From Cellulomonas wangleii (GTDB lineage: Bacteria; Actinomycetota; Actinomycetes; Actinomycetales; Cellulomonadaceae): 64,000 bases of DNA. The notes below the pieces were generated by a model. That model had not been told where the DNA came from, searched no databases, and worked only from the letters and a program-made list of their open reading frames with translations. Positions 45,493 through 54,160 of this stretch are shown piece after piece. The first letter of the stretch is position 1. Every line of letters starts with the position of its first letter. A program made the position numbers and the translations under genes. The DNA lies in contig NZ_CP074405.1 of the NCBI RefSeq assembly GCF_018388445.1, positions 1,116,001 to 1,180,000 on the forward strand, given 5' to 3'.

Positions 45493-46608
45493 GTGCCGGG
45501 AGGTGTGCGGGACAGCGGGCGACCCGGGGCCGGTGCGCCCGGTGAGGAGCCGCGTCCTGCCCCGCCCACCGGGACCACCGACGCCCTCGACGAGCTGCTC
45601 CTGGGCGGTCCTCGCACGCTGAGCGCGCGCGACCTGGCACGTCGCACCGGGGTCGAGCTCGAGACGGTGCGGATCTTCTGGCGCACCCTCGGGCTGCCGA
45701 GCAGCGGCGACGACGAGGTCATGTTCACCGAGCGCGACGCGCAGGCGCTGGCCCGCGCACGGGCGCTCATCGAGGAGCACGGGCTCGAGCCGGCCACGGT
45801 GGTGACGGTGATCCGCTCGTTGGGGCACACCTCCGACCGGCTCGCGCTGTGGCAGGTCGAGGCGCTCGTCGAGGACATGGAGTCGCGCTTCGGCCTGGAC
45901 GACACGTCCGCGCGCCTGCTGGTGCTCGACCGGCTGCGGGACCTCGCCCCGCTGCTCGAGCAGCAGCTGCTGCACTCCTACCGCCGCCAGCTCGCCGCCG
46001 TGGCCGACCGCTACGCGGCCGAGTTCGGCCACCTGCGGGACGTCGCGATCGACGGCAACCTGCTGCCGCTGGCCCGCGCGGTCGGGTTCGCGGACATGGT
46101 CTCGTTCACCCGCCGCACCGCCGGCCTGGGCTCCACGGACCTGTCGCACTTCGTCCAGCGCTTCGAGACCGCCGCGCGCGACGTGGTCGTCGGTGCCGGC
46201 GGGCGGGTCGTCAAGACGATCGGGGACGCGGTGCTCTTCATCGCCGACACCCCCGGGGTGGGGGCGGCGGTCGCCCTGGGCCTCGCCGACGCCTTCGGGA
46301 CGTCGCTGGACGTCGAGGCCGCACGCGGCGCCGGTGGGCTGGCGGAGGGTGCGCGGGGGGTCACCCCGGTGCGCGTCGGGCTGGTCTGGGGCCGTGTGCT
46401 GTCCCGGTTCGGTGACGTCTTCGGCCCCAGCGTGAACCTCGCGGCCCGCCTCACGGACGTCGCAGACCCCAGCTCGGTGCTGGTCGACGCGGTCACGGCG
46501 CAGGTGCTCGGCGGCGACCCGCGGTTCCGTCTCACCGAGCAGCCCGCCCGGGAGCTGCCGGGGGTGGGCGAGGTCGTGCCGTACCGGCTGGAGTCCGCCG
46601 GGCGCTGA
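45493..46608 (+). CDS. Class III adenylate/guanylate cyclase with N-terminal regulatory domain
   Basis: 371 residues. Residues about 30-190 are helical (LSARDLARRTGVELETVRIFW) and resemble the pH-sensing autoinhibitory domain of mycobacterial Rv1264. The catalytic domain has GFADMVSFTRRT (metal Asp about 201), Lys241 and Asp245 in KTIGDAV (purine recognition) and VNLAARL (transition-state Asn/Arg). The Lys-Asp pair predicts ATP rather than GTP. No membrane segment. TAGGCT (45480-45485) ends seven bases before the GTG. cAMP could act through the CRP-type site near sdh. Confidence 0.9.
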   Translation: MPGGVRDSGRPGAGAPGEEPRPAPPTGTTDALDELLLGGPRTLSARDLARRTGVELETVRIFWRTLGLPSSGDDEVMFTERDAQALARARALIEEHGLEPATVVTVIRSLGHTSDRLALWQVEALVEDMESRFGLDDTSARLLVLDRLRDLAPLLEQQLLHSYRRQLAAVADRYAAEFGHLRDVAIDGNLLPLARAVGFADMVSFTRRTAGLGSTDLSHFVQRFETAARDVVVGAGGRVVKTIGDAVLFIADTPGVGAAVALGLADAFGTSLDVEAARGAGGLAEGARGVTPVRVGLVWGRVLSRFGDVFGPSVNLAARLTDVADPSSVLVDAVTAQVLGGDPRFRLTEQPARELPGVGEVVPYRLESAGR

Positions 46609-46616
46609 CCGCGCGC

Positions 46617-47366
46617 TCAGCCGATGTCGGGCCCCTCGGGGGTGAGGAGGTCGGGGCCGTCGTTGGCCACCGCGTTGACGCGGGTGGACACGGGGGTCGC
46701 CCGCAGCGGGGGCGGGTCGACGGTCAGCAGCGCGCGCGCGTCGTCGGCCCCGACCGCGGGGTCGAGCCAGGCGGACCACGCGTCGGGCGGCAGGATCAGC
46801 GGCTGCCGGTCGTGGATCGCGGCCAGGGCCGGCGTGGCCGGGCGGGTCACCACGGTCACGGACACGAGCCAGCGCGCCGGGTCGTCGTCCGCCCGGGCGG
46901 GGTCCCGCCAGAACTCGTACAGCCCGGCCAGCGCGGCGACGTCACCGTCGGCCGGGTGGATCCAGAACGGCTGCTTGGGCGCGCGGCGGCGCGGTGCCCC
47001 GGCCGGCGGCTGCGGGCCGGCCTGCCACTCGTAGTAGCCGTCCGCCGGCAGCAGCGCCCGCCGGGCGGCGAACGGCCTGGCGAAGGCGGGCTTGTCCGCC
47101 AGCGTCTCGACGCGGGCGTTGATCATGCGGTTGCCGACGGACGGGTCCTTGGCCCAGGAGGGCACCAGGCCCCACCGGGCCACCCGCAGCTGCCGGGTGA
47201 TCTCACCCGTCGCCCGGTCGGCGCGCTCGACGACCATCCGGACGCCGTCCGTCGGCGCGACGTTCCACGAGGGCGGCAGCAGCCGCGCGTCGTCCGCGAC
47301 GGTCGCCACCGCGAACTCGTCGGCGATCGCCTGGTCCTCCCGGAAGGACGCGTACCTGCCGCACAT
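46617..47366 (-). CDS. yedK: SRAP domain protein (HMCES/YedK, abasic-site crosslinker)
   Basis: 249 residues. It starts MCGRYAS, with Cys2 as the nucleophile exposed after Met removal; WNVAPT (Asn), YYEWQ (Glu) and AIHDRQPLIL (His) complete the active site. Such proteins form a thiazolidine crosslink with abasic sites in single-stranded DNA and shield them. No canonical LexA box is seen in the divergent gap upstream, only a 12-bp palindrome. Its stop lies eight bases from that of the convergent cyclase gene. Confidence 0.93.
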   Translation of the reverse strand: MCGRYASFREDQAIADEFAVATVADDARLLPPSWNVAPTDGVRMVVERADRATGEITRQLRVARWGLVPSWAKDPSVGNRMINARVETLADKPAFARPFAARRALLPADGYYEWQAGPQPPAGAPRRRAPKQPFWIHPADGDVAALAGLYEFWRDPARADDDPARWLVSVTVVTRPATPALAAIHDRQPLILPPDAWSAWLDPAVGADDARALLTVDPPPLRATPVSTRVNAVANDGPDLLTPEGPDIG

Positions 47367-47422
47367 GCCGGTCAGCGTGCCACCGGCCACCGACACCCGC
47401 ACCACGAGGCGCACCCGCGTGT

Positions 47423-47434
47423 CGAATCGATTCG
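47423..47434. promoter_or_regulatory. 12-bp palindrome CGAATCGATTCG in the SRAP/MFS divergent gap
   Basis: A perfect A/T-enriched palindrome in GC-rich DNA, 57 bases from the SRAP start and 35 from the MFS start. It resembles the outer part of an actinobacterial SOS box (TCGAAC-N4-GTTCGA) but the half-site spacing is two bases too short. Candidate operator for one or both genes. Confidence 0.4.
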
Positions 47435-47468
47435 TGAACTGTCGCGGTCGGTGCGACGATAGAGGGCG

Positions 47469-48803
47469 ATGCACCAGTCAGACCACCGCACCGCACCCGC
47501 CGGCCACGCACCGGTGAACCCCGCACCGGCCGACCCCGCGGCCGCCGTCCCCGTCGCCCCGGGAGGCGCCGGCGCGACGCCCACGGACGACGCGCCCCAC
47601 CAGCGCCCCGACGCGCGCCACGTCCTGCTCCTGGGCGCGATGTGCGCGCTGCCCGCGATCTCCACCGACATCTACCTGCCCTCCCTGCCGGACGTGGCGC
47701 GCGACCTGGGCACCTCGGCCGCCGCCGCGCAGCTGACCATGACGGGCATGCTGATCGGCGGCGCGGTGGGCCAGCTCGTCATCGGTCCGCTGTCCGACCG
47801 CCTCGGGCGGCGCACCCCCGTGCTCGTCGGCGTCGCGCTGCACGTCGTGGTGTCCCTGCTCTGCGCGGTCGCGCCCGCGATCGTCCCGCTCATCGCGCTG
47901 CGCGTCGCGCAGGGGTTCTTCAACGCGTCCGCGACGGTCGTGGCCATGGCCCTCATCCGGGACCGGTTCGTCGGGTCGGACGCGTCGCGGCTGATGTCCC
48001 GGCTCATGCTGGTGATCGGCGTCGCCCCGCTGTTCGCACCGTCCCTGGGCGGGGTCATCGCCGGGCAGTGGGGCTGGCGGGCCGTGTTCGTCGTGCTGGC
48101 GGTGCTCGGTGTGGGGCTGTGGCTCGTGGTCGCGCGCCGCATGCCCGAGACGCTGCCCGTCGAACGGCGCCGGCCCAGCGGCGTGCGGGCCGCGTTGTCC
48201 GGCTACGCGCACCTGCTGCGGGACCGGCACTTCGTCGCGCTGGCCGTGCTGCCCGGTCTGACCATGGCCGTGCTCATGACCTACGTCGTCGCGTCGCCGT
48301 TCGTGCTGCGGGTCGGGTACGGCCTCACCGAGCACCAGTTCGCCCTGCTGTTCGCCGTCAACGGCGTCGGCCTGGTGCTGGGGGCGCAGGTCAACGCCGC
48401 CCTGGTGCGCCGCGTGGCCCCCATCCGGATCCTGCGGGTCGCGGTCGTGCTCACCGTGCTGCTCACCGCGGCGCTGCTGGCGGTCGCGCTCACCGGGTTC
48501 GGTGGGCTGTGGTCGCTCGTGGTCGTGCTGTGGCTGGTGCTCGCGCTGGTCAACTTCGCGCCGCCCAACGCCACGGCGATCGCCCTGGGCCGGCACGGCA
48601 CGATGGCCGGCACTGCGGCCGCCTTCATCGGCGCGCTGCAGGCGGGCACCGGTGGCGTCGTCGCCAACCTCTCCGGCGTGCTGGGCGGCGGACCCGTCGC
48701 GATGGCCGTGGTCATGCTGGCGTCGGCCACCGTGGCGCTCGCGGTGCTGGCGCTGGCCACCCCGGCGTTCCGCCGCGGCGGTGCCTGGCAGCAGCTCACC
48801 TGA
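47469..48803 (+). CDS. Bcr/CflA family multidrug efflux MFS transporter
   Basis: 444 residues. A Pro/Ala-rich hydrophilic N-terminus of about 50 residues is followed by 12 membrane segments. ISTDIYLPSLPDVARDL in helix 1 and GPLSDRLGRRTP in loop 2-3 are signatures of the DHA1 Bcr/CflA subfamily, which exports drugs and dipeptides by proton antiport. The final 16 bases including the stop codon are duplicated exactly in tandem just downstream. Confidence 0.9.
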   Translation: MHQSDHRTAPAGHAPVNPAPADPAAAVPVAPGGAGATPTDDAPHQRPDARHVLLLGAMCALPAISTDIYLPSLPDVARDLGTSAAAAQLTMTGMLIGGAVGQLVIGPLSDRLGRRTPVLVGVALHVVVSLLCAVAPAIVPLIALRVAQGFFNASATVVAMALIRDRFVGSDASRLMSRLMLVIGVAPLFAPSLGGVIAGQWGWRAVFVVLAVLGVGLWLVVARRMPETLPVERRRPSGVRAALSGYAHLLRDRHFVALAVLPGLTMAVLMTYVVASPFVLRVGYGLTEHQFALLFAVNGVGLVLGAQVNAALVRRVAPIRILRVAVVLTVLLTAALLAVALTGFGGLWSLVVVLWLVLALVNFAPPNATAIALGRHGTMAGTAAAFIGALQAGTGGVVANLSGVLGGGPVAMAVVMLASATVALAVLALATPAFRRGGAWQQLT

Positions 48804-48819
48804 GCAGCAGCTCACCTGA
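48788..48819 (+). repeat. 16-bp perfect tandem duplication across the MFS stop codon
   Basis: The 16-base unit GCAGCAGCTCACCTGA occurs at 48788-48803 and again at 48804-48819 with no mismatch. The first copy encodes the last codons and TGA of the MFS gene; the second is untranslated. Looks like a recent slippage or microhomology duplication. Confidence 0.95.
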
Positions 48820-48820
48820 G

Positions 48821-48846
48821 CCGGGCCCGGCCGGGCGCCGGCCCGG
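48821..48846. terminator. GC-rich hairpin between convergent MFS and aminotransferase genes
   Basis: Arms CCGGGCC (48821-48827) and GGCCCGG (48840-48846) with a 12-base loop, directly after the tandem duplication and three bases before the aminotransferase stop. Confidence 0.5.
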
Positions 48847-48849
48847 TCG

Positions 48850-50058
48850 TCAGCCGAACGCGCGGCCCAGGCGGGCGACGGCGTCCTCCAGGACGTCCCG
48901 GCGCTTGACGAACGTGAAGCGCACCCAGGTCCGCAGCGCGTCGTGCGTCGGTGACCCGGCGCGGGTGAACGCGCTGACGGGCACGGCGACCACCCCGGCG
49001 CGCTCCGGCAGCGCGCGGCAGAACGCCGCGCCGTCCGTGGCGCCCAGCCCGGCGGCGTCGGCCAGCACGAAGTAGGTGCCGTCGGGCCGGACCACGTCGA
49101 AGCCCGCGTCGCGCAGCCCGTCGCTGAGCAGGTCACGCCGCTCCGCGAGCGACGCCACCAGGTCCTCGACCCACGCGAGGGCCGCCGGATCCGTCAGCGC
49201 GTGCGCCACGGCGGGCTGGAACGGCGCACCGGACACGTACGTGAGGAACTGCTTGACCGTCCGGACCGCCGCGACGAGCGCGGCCGGTCCGGTCACCCAG
49301 CCGATCTTCCACCCCGTGAACGAGAACGTCTTGCCGCTCGACGAGACCGTCAGGGTGCGCTCCGCCATGCCCGGCAGCGTGGCCACGGGCACGTGCCGGA
49401 CGCCGAACACCAGGTGCTCGTAGACCTCGTCGGTCACCACGAGCAGGTCGTGCGCCACGGCGAGGCGCGCCACCGCCGCCAGCTCGTCGGCGCGCAGCAC
49501 GGCCCCGGTCGGGTTGTGCGGGGAGTTGAGCAGCAGCAGCCGCGTGCGCGGCGTGATCGCGCGTTCCAGGGCCGCGACGTCCAGCCGGAAGCCGTCGGCG
49601 GTCGGGCGCAGGGGTGCGGTGGTGTGCGTCGCGCCGGCCATGGCCACGACCGCGGCGTAGGAGTCGTAGTACGGCTCCAGCGTGAGCACCTCGTCACCCG
49701 GGGACGCCAGCGCCAGGACCGCCGCGGCGAGCGCCTCCGTCGCCCCGGTGGTGACGAGGACCTGCGTCGCGGGATCGACCTCCAGGCCGTAGCGCACGCG
49801 CTGGTGCGTGGCGACGGCCGCGCGCAGCGGGGCGGTGCCGGGGCCGGGCGGGTACTGGTTGACGCCGGCCAGGATCGCGTCGGCGGCCACCCGCGCGACC
49901 GGCCGCGGGCCGTCGACGTCGGGGAACCCCTGCCCGAGGTTGAGCGCACCCGTCCGGTCGGCGAGCGCGGACATCTCCGCGAAGACCGTCGCCCGCGCGG
50001 TCCCGTCGGGGTCCAGCAGGCCTGTCGCCGCCGCCACCTGCTGCCACCGCGTCGTCAC
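48850..50058 (-). CDS. Class I/II PLP-dependent aminotransferase
   Basis: 402 residues from GTG at 50058. NLGQGFPD near residue 40, NSPHNPTG (about 180) and SSSGKTFSFTGWKIGW with the PLP-binding Lys (about 240) place it among kynurenine/methionine aminotransferase-like enzymes; N-succinyl-DAP aminotransferase (DapC) is a close alternative in actinobacteria. TATGCT (50070-50065, minus strand) ends six bases before the start. Substrate not resolved. Confidence 0.85.
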   Translation of the reverse strand: MTTRWQQVAAATGLLDPDGTARATVFAEMSALADRTGALNLGQGFPDVDGPRPVARVAADAILAGVNQYPPGPGTAPLRAAVATHQRVRYGLEVDPATQVLVTTGATEALAAAVLALASPGDEVLTLEPYYDSYAAVVAMAGATHTTAPLRPTADGFRLDVAALERAITPRTRLLLLNSPHNPTGAVLRADELAAVARLAVAHDLLVVTDEVYEHLVFGVRHVPVATLPGMAERTLTVSSSGKTFSFTGWKIGWVTGPAALVAAVRTVKQFLTYVSGAPFQPAVAHALTDPAALAWVEDLVASLAERRDLLSDGLRDAGFDVVRPDGTYFVLADAAGLGATDGAAFCRALPERAGVVAVPVSAFTRAGSPTHDALRTWVRFTFVKRRDVLEDAVARLGRAFG

Positions 50059-50125
50059 GGCGCGAGCATAGGCGTGCGCGTGCGGGGCCGACGGCCCGCC
50101 CGGCCGGCTGGGTCGGCGGGTCGGC

Positions 50126-50251
50126 TCAGAACGTGCCGGCGGCCGAGAGCAGGCCGACCACGACGAGGAGCGCGAGCGAGAGCCACGCGGTCACGACCCA
50201 CCACTCGGCACGGTGGCGGCGGACCTCCCGGGTGTGCGTGCGAACGGTCAT
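50126..50251 (-). CDS. 41-residue single-pass membrane protein
   Basis: A short frame beginning MTVRTHTREVRRHRAEWW and continuing as one hydrophobic helix (about residues 18-38), ending AAGTF. The basic N-terminus and single helix fit an inside-out anchored micropeptide. GGAG lies only two bases from the ATG, which is poor spacing, and there is no paralogue in the window. The coding-like amino-acid pattern and clean helix make it likely but unproven; function unknown. Confidence 0.5.
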   Translation of the reverse strand: MTVRTHTREVRRHRAEWWVVTAWLSLALLVVVGLLSAAGTF

Positions 50252-50390
50252 GTCTCCACGATCGGCAGATGGGGGGCCTCGGACGACGTCCCGGAGGGCG
50301 GGTCGTGGATTTCACCCGCTCCCCGGGGCAACCCGTGGGCCACCGACGACAGGGGAGCGACGACCCGGCAGTGCCGGGCCGTCGCCCGGG

Positions 50391-50957
50391 TCACTCGGTC
50401 GCGGACCTCAGGTCCTGGCCGAGGGCGTCGAGGTGGGCGCCGAGCGTCTGCAGCGCACCACCGGCCTCGTCGCCGGCGCCCGCGGCCGCGGCGTCGAGGT
50501 CCGCGCGTGCGGCGTCGACCTTGGCGCGGGCGTCGGCGAGCGCCTGCGCGGACGCCTGCGCGCCCTCGGCCTGCGCCTTGTCCAGCGCGGCCTGGGCCTC
50601 GTCGACCGCGCCCTGCGCGTTGGTCACGGCCTGGTCGGCCTTGCCTCGCGCCTCGTCGTCGAGCCCGCTGAGCGAGCTGCGGGCCTGGTCGACCTCCGCC
50701 CGCGCCTCGTCGGCGTGGGTCCGGGCGGTCGCCAGGACCTCCTCGAGCTTGTCCCCGGCCGCCGTGATCTCGTCCGCGGCACCCTGGGCGGCGCTCGCGA
50801 TGTCGTCGCCCGCCTCCTGCACGGTGGCGTCGCTGCAGGCGGCGAGCCCGAGCGTCAGTGCACCGCCGGTCGCGAGCGCCGTGAGCAGGCGCGCGGACCT
50901 GCCGGGGGCCGCGGTGGTGGTCGGCTGACGGCGGACGGATGTCATGGGCGCAGCCAC
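50391..50957 (-). CDS. Alanine-rich helical lipoprotein
   Basis: 188 residues from GTG at 50957, with AGGAGG seven bases upstream. Signal peptide ending in lipobox GLAAC. The mature part is almost entirely Ala/Asp/Glu/Gln-rich helix (about 45-175) with heptad-like spacing, for example AQAALDKAQAEGAQ, suggesting a long coiled coil on the outer membrane-facing surface. No recognised family. It lies downstream of adhE after a strong terminator. Possibly a cell-wall spacer or lipoprotein analogous in shape to Lpp, which is speculation. Confidence 0.75.
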   Translation of the reverse strand: MAAPMTSVRRQPTTTAAPGRSARLLTALATGGALTLGLAACSDATVQEAGDDIASAAQGAADEITAAGDKLEEVLATARTHADEARAEVDQARSSLSGLDDEARGKADQAVTNAQGAVDEAQAALDKAQAEGAQASAQALADARAKVDAARADLDAAAAGAGDEAGGALQTLGAHLDALGQDLRSATE

Positions 50958-51067
50958 GGGGACGCCTCCTTCGTCGGGGACCGGCCGAGTCGACCGGGCG
51001 TCCAGTTTGCCCCGTCATCGTCCGTCGCGCTCGGCGAGGGTGCCGTCCCGGCCACGTGCCGGGACGA

Positions 51068-51102
51068 CGACGCCCCCGCCGGCGGTGCCGGCGGGGGCGT
51101 CG
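51068..51102 (-). terminator. adhE terminator hairpin
   Basis: Perfect 16-bp arms (51068-51083 and 51087-51102) around a 3-base loop; the inner 15 bases of the first arm read GACGCCCCCGCCGGC. Lies about 60 bases beyond the adhE stop. The strongest hairpin in the window. Confidence 0.9.
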
Positions 51103-51160
51103 GAGCGGTGACGGGGGCGCCGCCCCGTGGGGTGGGGCGCTGGACCGTCGGGGAGGTCGG

Positions 51161-53920
51161 TCAGGCCCCCGTCCGCTCGCGGCGTCCACGGACGTCCTCC
51201 AGCGACGTGCCGTAGTAGGCCGCGGTCATGATGTCCTTCATGTCGCCGATCATCGGCATGCGCGGGTTCGCGGGAGCGCACTGGTCCTCGTAGGCGCCCA
51301 TGGCGACCTCGTCGAGGCGGTTGATGAACTCCTGCTCGTCGACGCCCTGCGCCTGGAAGGACGACGGGATGCCGACCTTGGCGCGCAGCGCCTCGACGGC
51401 CAGCGCGTAGGACTCGACACCCTCCTCGGGCGTGGAGGCCGGCAGGCCGAGCATCGCGGCGATCTGCTGGAACCGCTCGGGCGCCACGTAGGACTCGTAC
51501 TTCGGCCAGCTCGTGAGCTTGGTCGGGACGGTCCCGTTGTAGCGGATCACGTGCGGCAGCAGCGTGGCGTTCGTGCGGCCGTGCACCAGGTGGTACGTCG
51601 AGCCGATCACGTGCGCCATCGCGTGCACGATCCCGAGGAACGCGTTGCCGAAGGCCATGCCGGCGATCGTCCCCGCGTTGTGCATCTTCTCGCGGGCGTC
51701 CTGCGTGGCCGGGTCGGCCGGGTCGCCGTTCACCGACTGCGCGAGGTTGTCGAAGATCAGGCGGATCGCCTGCAGCGCCATGCCGTCGGTGAAGTCGTTG
51801 GCGTAGACCGACACGAACGCCTCGGTGGCGTGCGTCAGGGCGTCGAAGCCCGAGTCCGCCGCCAGCGAGCGCGGCATCTTCGAGGTCAGCACCGGGTCGA
51901 TGATCGCGACCGTGGGGGTCAGCGCGTAGTCCGCCAGCGGGTACTTCTTGCCGGCGTCGGGGTCGGAGATGACCGCGAACGGCGTGACCTCGGCGCCCGT
52001 GCCCGACGTGGTCGGGATGCACACGAGCTTGGCCAGGTCGCCCAGGACCGGGAACTTGAACGCGCGCTTGCGGACGTCGAAGAACTTCTGCTTGAGGTCG
52101 GAGAAGACGATCTCCGGGTGCTCGTACAGCAGCCACATGACCTTCGCCGCGTCCATGGGCGAGCCACCACCGAGCGCGATGATCGTGTCGGGGCGGAAGT
52201 GGCGCATCTGCGCCGCGCCCGCCTGGACCGTCTTGACGGACGGCTCCGGCTCGACCTGGTCGATGATCTGCACGGCCACGTTGTTGCCGCGGCGCCGCAG
52301 GACGTCGAGGACCTTGTCGACGAACCCGAGGGTCGTCATGGTCGCGTCGGTGACGATGGTGACGCGCTCGACGTCCGCCATGTCCGCGAGGTAGCGGATG
52401 GCGTTCGGCTCGAAGTACGTCTTGGCGGGGACCTTGAACCACTGCAAGTTGTTGTTCCTCCGGCCCACGCGCTTGACGTTGATGAGGTTCACCGCCGACA
52501 CGTTGTTCGACACCGAGTTGTGGCCGTAGGAGCCGCAGCCCAGCGTCAGCGACGGGATGAACGCGTTGTAGATGTCGCCGATGCCGCCGAGGGACGACGG
52601 GGCGTTGCAGATGACGCGGATCGCCTTGACGCGCTTGCCGAACTCGACCGTCAGGGCCTCGTCGCGCGTGTGGATCGCGGCGGAGTGGCCCAGGCCGTCG
52701 AACTCCACCATCTGCTCGGCCAGCGCGAAGCCCTCCTCGGTGGAGGTCGCGCGCAGCACGGCCAGCACGGGGCAGAGCTTCTCGCGGGTCAGGGGCTCGT
52801 GCGGGCCGACGCCGGTGACCTCGGCGAGGATGATCGACGTGTCCGCCGGGACCGTGAACCCGGCCTGCTCGGCGATCCACACCGGCGACTTGCCGACGAC
52901 CGCGGGGTTGAGCTTGGCGCCGCCGCAGTTCTCGCCGCCGGCCTCGACGCCGAAGATGAAGCGCTCGAGCTTCGCCTTCTCCGCCGGGGTGGCCCGGTAG
53001 GCGTGCAGCTTGGCGAACTCGGCCATCGCGGCGTCGTAGATCTCGTCGTCGAGGATCGCGGCCTGCTCCGAGGCGCAGATGACGCCGTTGTCGAAGGCCT
53101 TGCTCAGGACGATGTCGTTGATCGCGCGGGCGAGCTTCGCGGACTTCTCGACGTACGCCGGGACGTTGCCGGCGCCGACGCCGAGGGCCGGCTTGCCGCA
53201 CGAGTACGCGGCCTTGACCATCGCGTTGCCACCGGTCGCGAGGATCGTGGCGACGCCCGGGTGGTTCATGAGCGCACCGGTCGCGGCCAGCGACGGGGTC
53301 TCGACCCACTGGATGCAGTGCTCGGGGGCACCGGCGGCGACGGCCGCGTCACGCACGACGCGTGCGGCCTCGAGCGAGGAGCGCTGCGCGTTGGGGTGGA
53401 ACGCGAAGATGATCGGGTTGCGGGTCTTCAGCGAGATGAGCGACTTGAAGATCGCGGTGGACGTCGGGTTGGTCACCGGGGTGATCCCGGCGATGACCCC
53501 GACGGGCTCGGCGATCTCGGTGATGCCGTTGAGGTCGTCGACGTTGATGACGCCGACGGTCTTGAGGTTCGCCATCGAGTTGGTGACGTGCTCGCACGCG
53601 AAGATGTTCTTGACGGCCTTGTCCTCGAAGACGCCGCGCCCGGTCTCGTCGACGGCGAGCTTGGCGAGGTTGCCGTGCTGGTCGAGTGCCGCGACCGCGC
53701 CCTTCTTGACGAAGCGGTCCACGTCCTCCTGGGTCATCGACGAGAACTCGGCGAGCGCCTTGGTGGCGTTGGCGACGAGCCGGTCGACGGCCTGCGCGAC
53801 CTCGTCGACCTCGGCGACGCCGAGGGCGCTGCCTGCGGGCTGGGCGGCGGTGGCCGAGGTCGCCTCGGCCGGCGCGTCGGCAGCGGCCTTCGCGCGGGTG
53901 CTCTTCTTGGTTTCGGACAC
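51161..53920 (-). CDS. adhE: Bifunctional acetaldehyde-CoA/alcohol dehydrogenase
   Basis: 919 residues from GTG at 53920, with GGGGAG five bases upstream. The N-terminal aldehyde dehydrogenase domain has the catalytic Cys at about 282 (GVICASEQ). The C-terminal iron-dependent alcohol dehydrogenase has TGGGSPMDAAK-like GGGSPMDAAK and the metal-binding HAMAHVIGSTYHLVHG. It reduces acetyl-CoA to acetaldehyde and ethanol and regenerates NAD+ in fermentation; such proteins form spirosomes. An Ala/Glu-rich N-terminal arm of about 40 residues is extra. The 240 bases upstream show no Rex box I can identify. Confidence 0.96.
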   Translation of the reverse strand: MSETKKSTRAKAAADAPAEATSATAAQPAGSALGVAEVDEVAQAVDRLVANATKALAEFSSMTQEDVDRFVKKGAVAALDQHGNLAKLAVDETGRGVFEDKAVKNIFACEHVTNSMANLKTVGVINVDDLNGITEIAEPVGVIAGITPVTNPTSTAIFKSLISLKTRNPIIFAFHPNAQRSSLEAARVVRDAAVAAGAPEHCIQWVETPSLAATGALMNHPGVATILATGGNAMVKAAYSCGKPALGVGAGNVPAYVEKSAKLARAINDIVLSKAFDNGVICASEQAAILDDEIYDAAMAEFAKLHAYRATPAEKAKLERFIFGVEAGGENCGGAKLNPAVVGKSPVWIAEQAGFTVPADTSIILAEVTGVGPHEPLTREKLCPVLAVLRATSTEEGFALAEQMVEFDGLGHSAAIHTRDEALTVEFGKRVKAIRVICNAPSSLGGIGDIYNAFIPSLTLGCGSYGHNSVSNNVSAVNLINVKRVGRRNNNLQWFKVPAKTYFEPNAIRYLADMADVERVTIVTDATMTTLGFVDKVLDVLRRRGNNVAVQIIDQVEPEPSVKTVQAGAAQMRHFRPDTIIALGGGSPMDAAKVMWLLYEHPEIVFSDLKQKFFDVRKRAFKFPVLGDLAKLVCIPTTSGTGAEVTPFAVISDPDAGKKYPLADYALTPTVAIIDPVLTSKMPRSLAADSGFDALTHATEAFVSVYANDFTDGMALQAIRLIFDNLAQSVNGDPADPATQDAREKMHNAGTIAGMAFGNAFLGIVHAMAHVIGSTYHLVHGRTNATLLPHVIRYNGTVPTKLTSWPKYESYVAPERFQQIAAMLGLPASTPEEGVESYALAVEALRAKVGIPSSFQAQGVDEQEFINRLDEVAMGAYEDQCAPANPRMPMIGDMKDIMTAAYYGTSLEDVRGRRERTGA

Positions 53921-54160
53921 CTGGACTCCCCGGGTAGTGGTGAGAGGGGGGCGGACGCTGGAGGCCGTCCGTCGCTGGTTCCGACGCTAGGGATCAGGGG
54001 GCCCGGAAACGTGGGATGAAAGTCCCCGCGGGTGTGACGCACGCCGCTCCCGCGTCCCGCGGCGCGGCCGTGAGGGGACCTCGGTCCTGCTCCGCGGGCC
54101 CGTCGGGGCCGCCGGACGCGTCGCCGCGCGGGTGTCGGACCCCGGTGGCACGGTGGCCCC

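Noticed and set aside
47419..47440. Canonical LexA box before the SRAP gene
   Set aside because: The half-sites are two bases too close and the inner C/G positions differ from the TCGAAC-N4-GTTCGA consensus.
50939..54019. A 1026-codon open frame antisense to adhE
   Set aside because: Composition is Val/Arg/Asp/Leu/Gly-rich without motifs, and it mirrors the high-GC third-position pattern of adhE, which has complete catalytic signatures.
53921..54160. Rex operator upstream of adhE
   Set aside because: No TTGTGA-type inverted repeat was found in either orientation in this gap.
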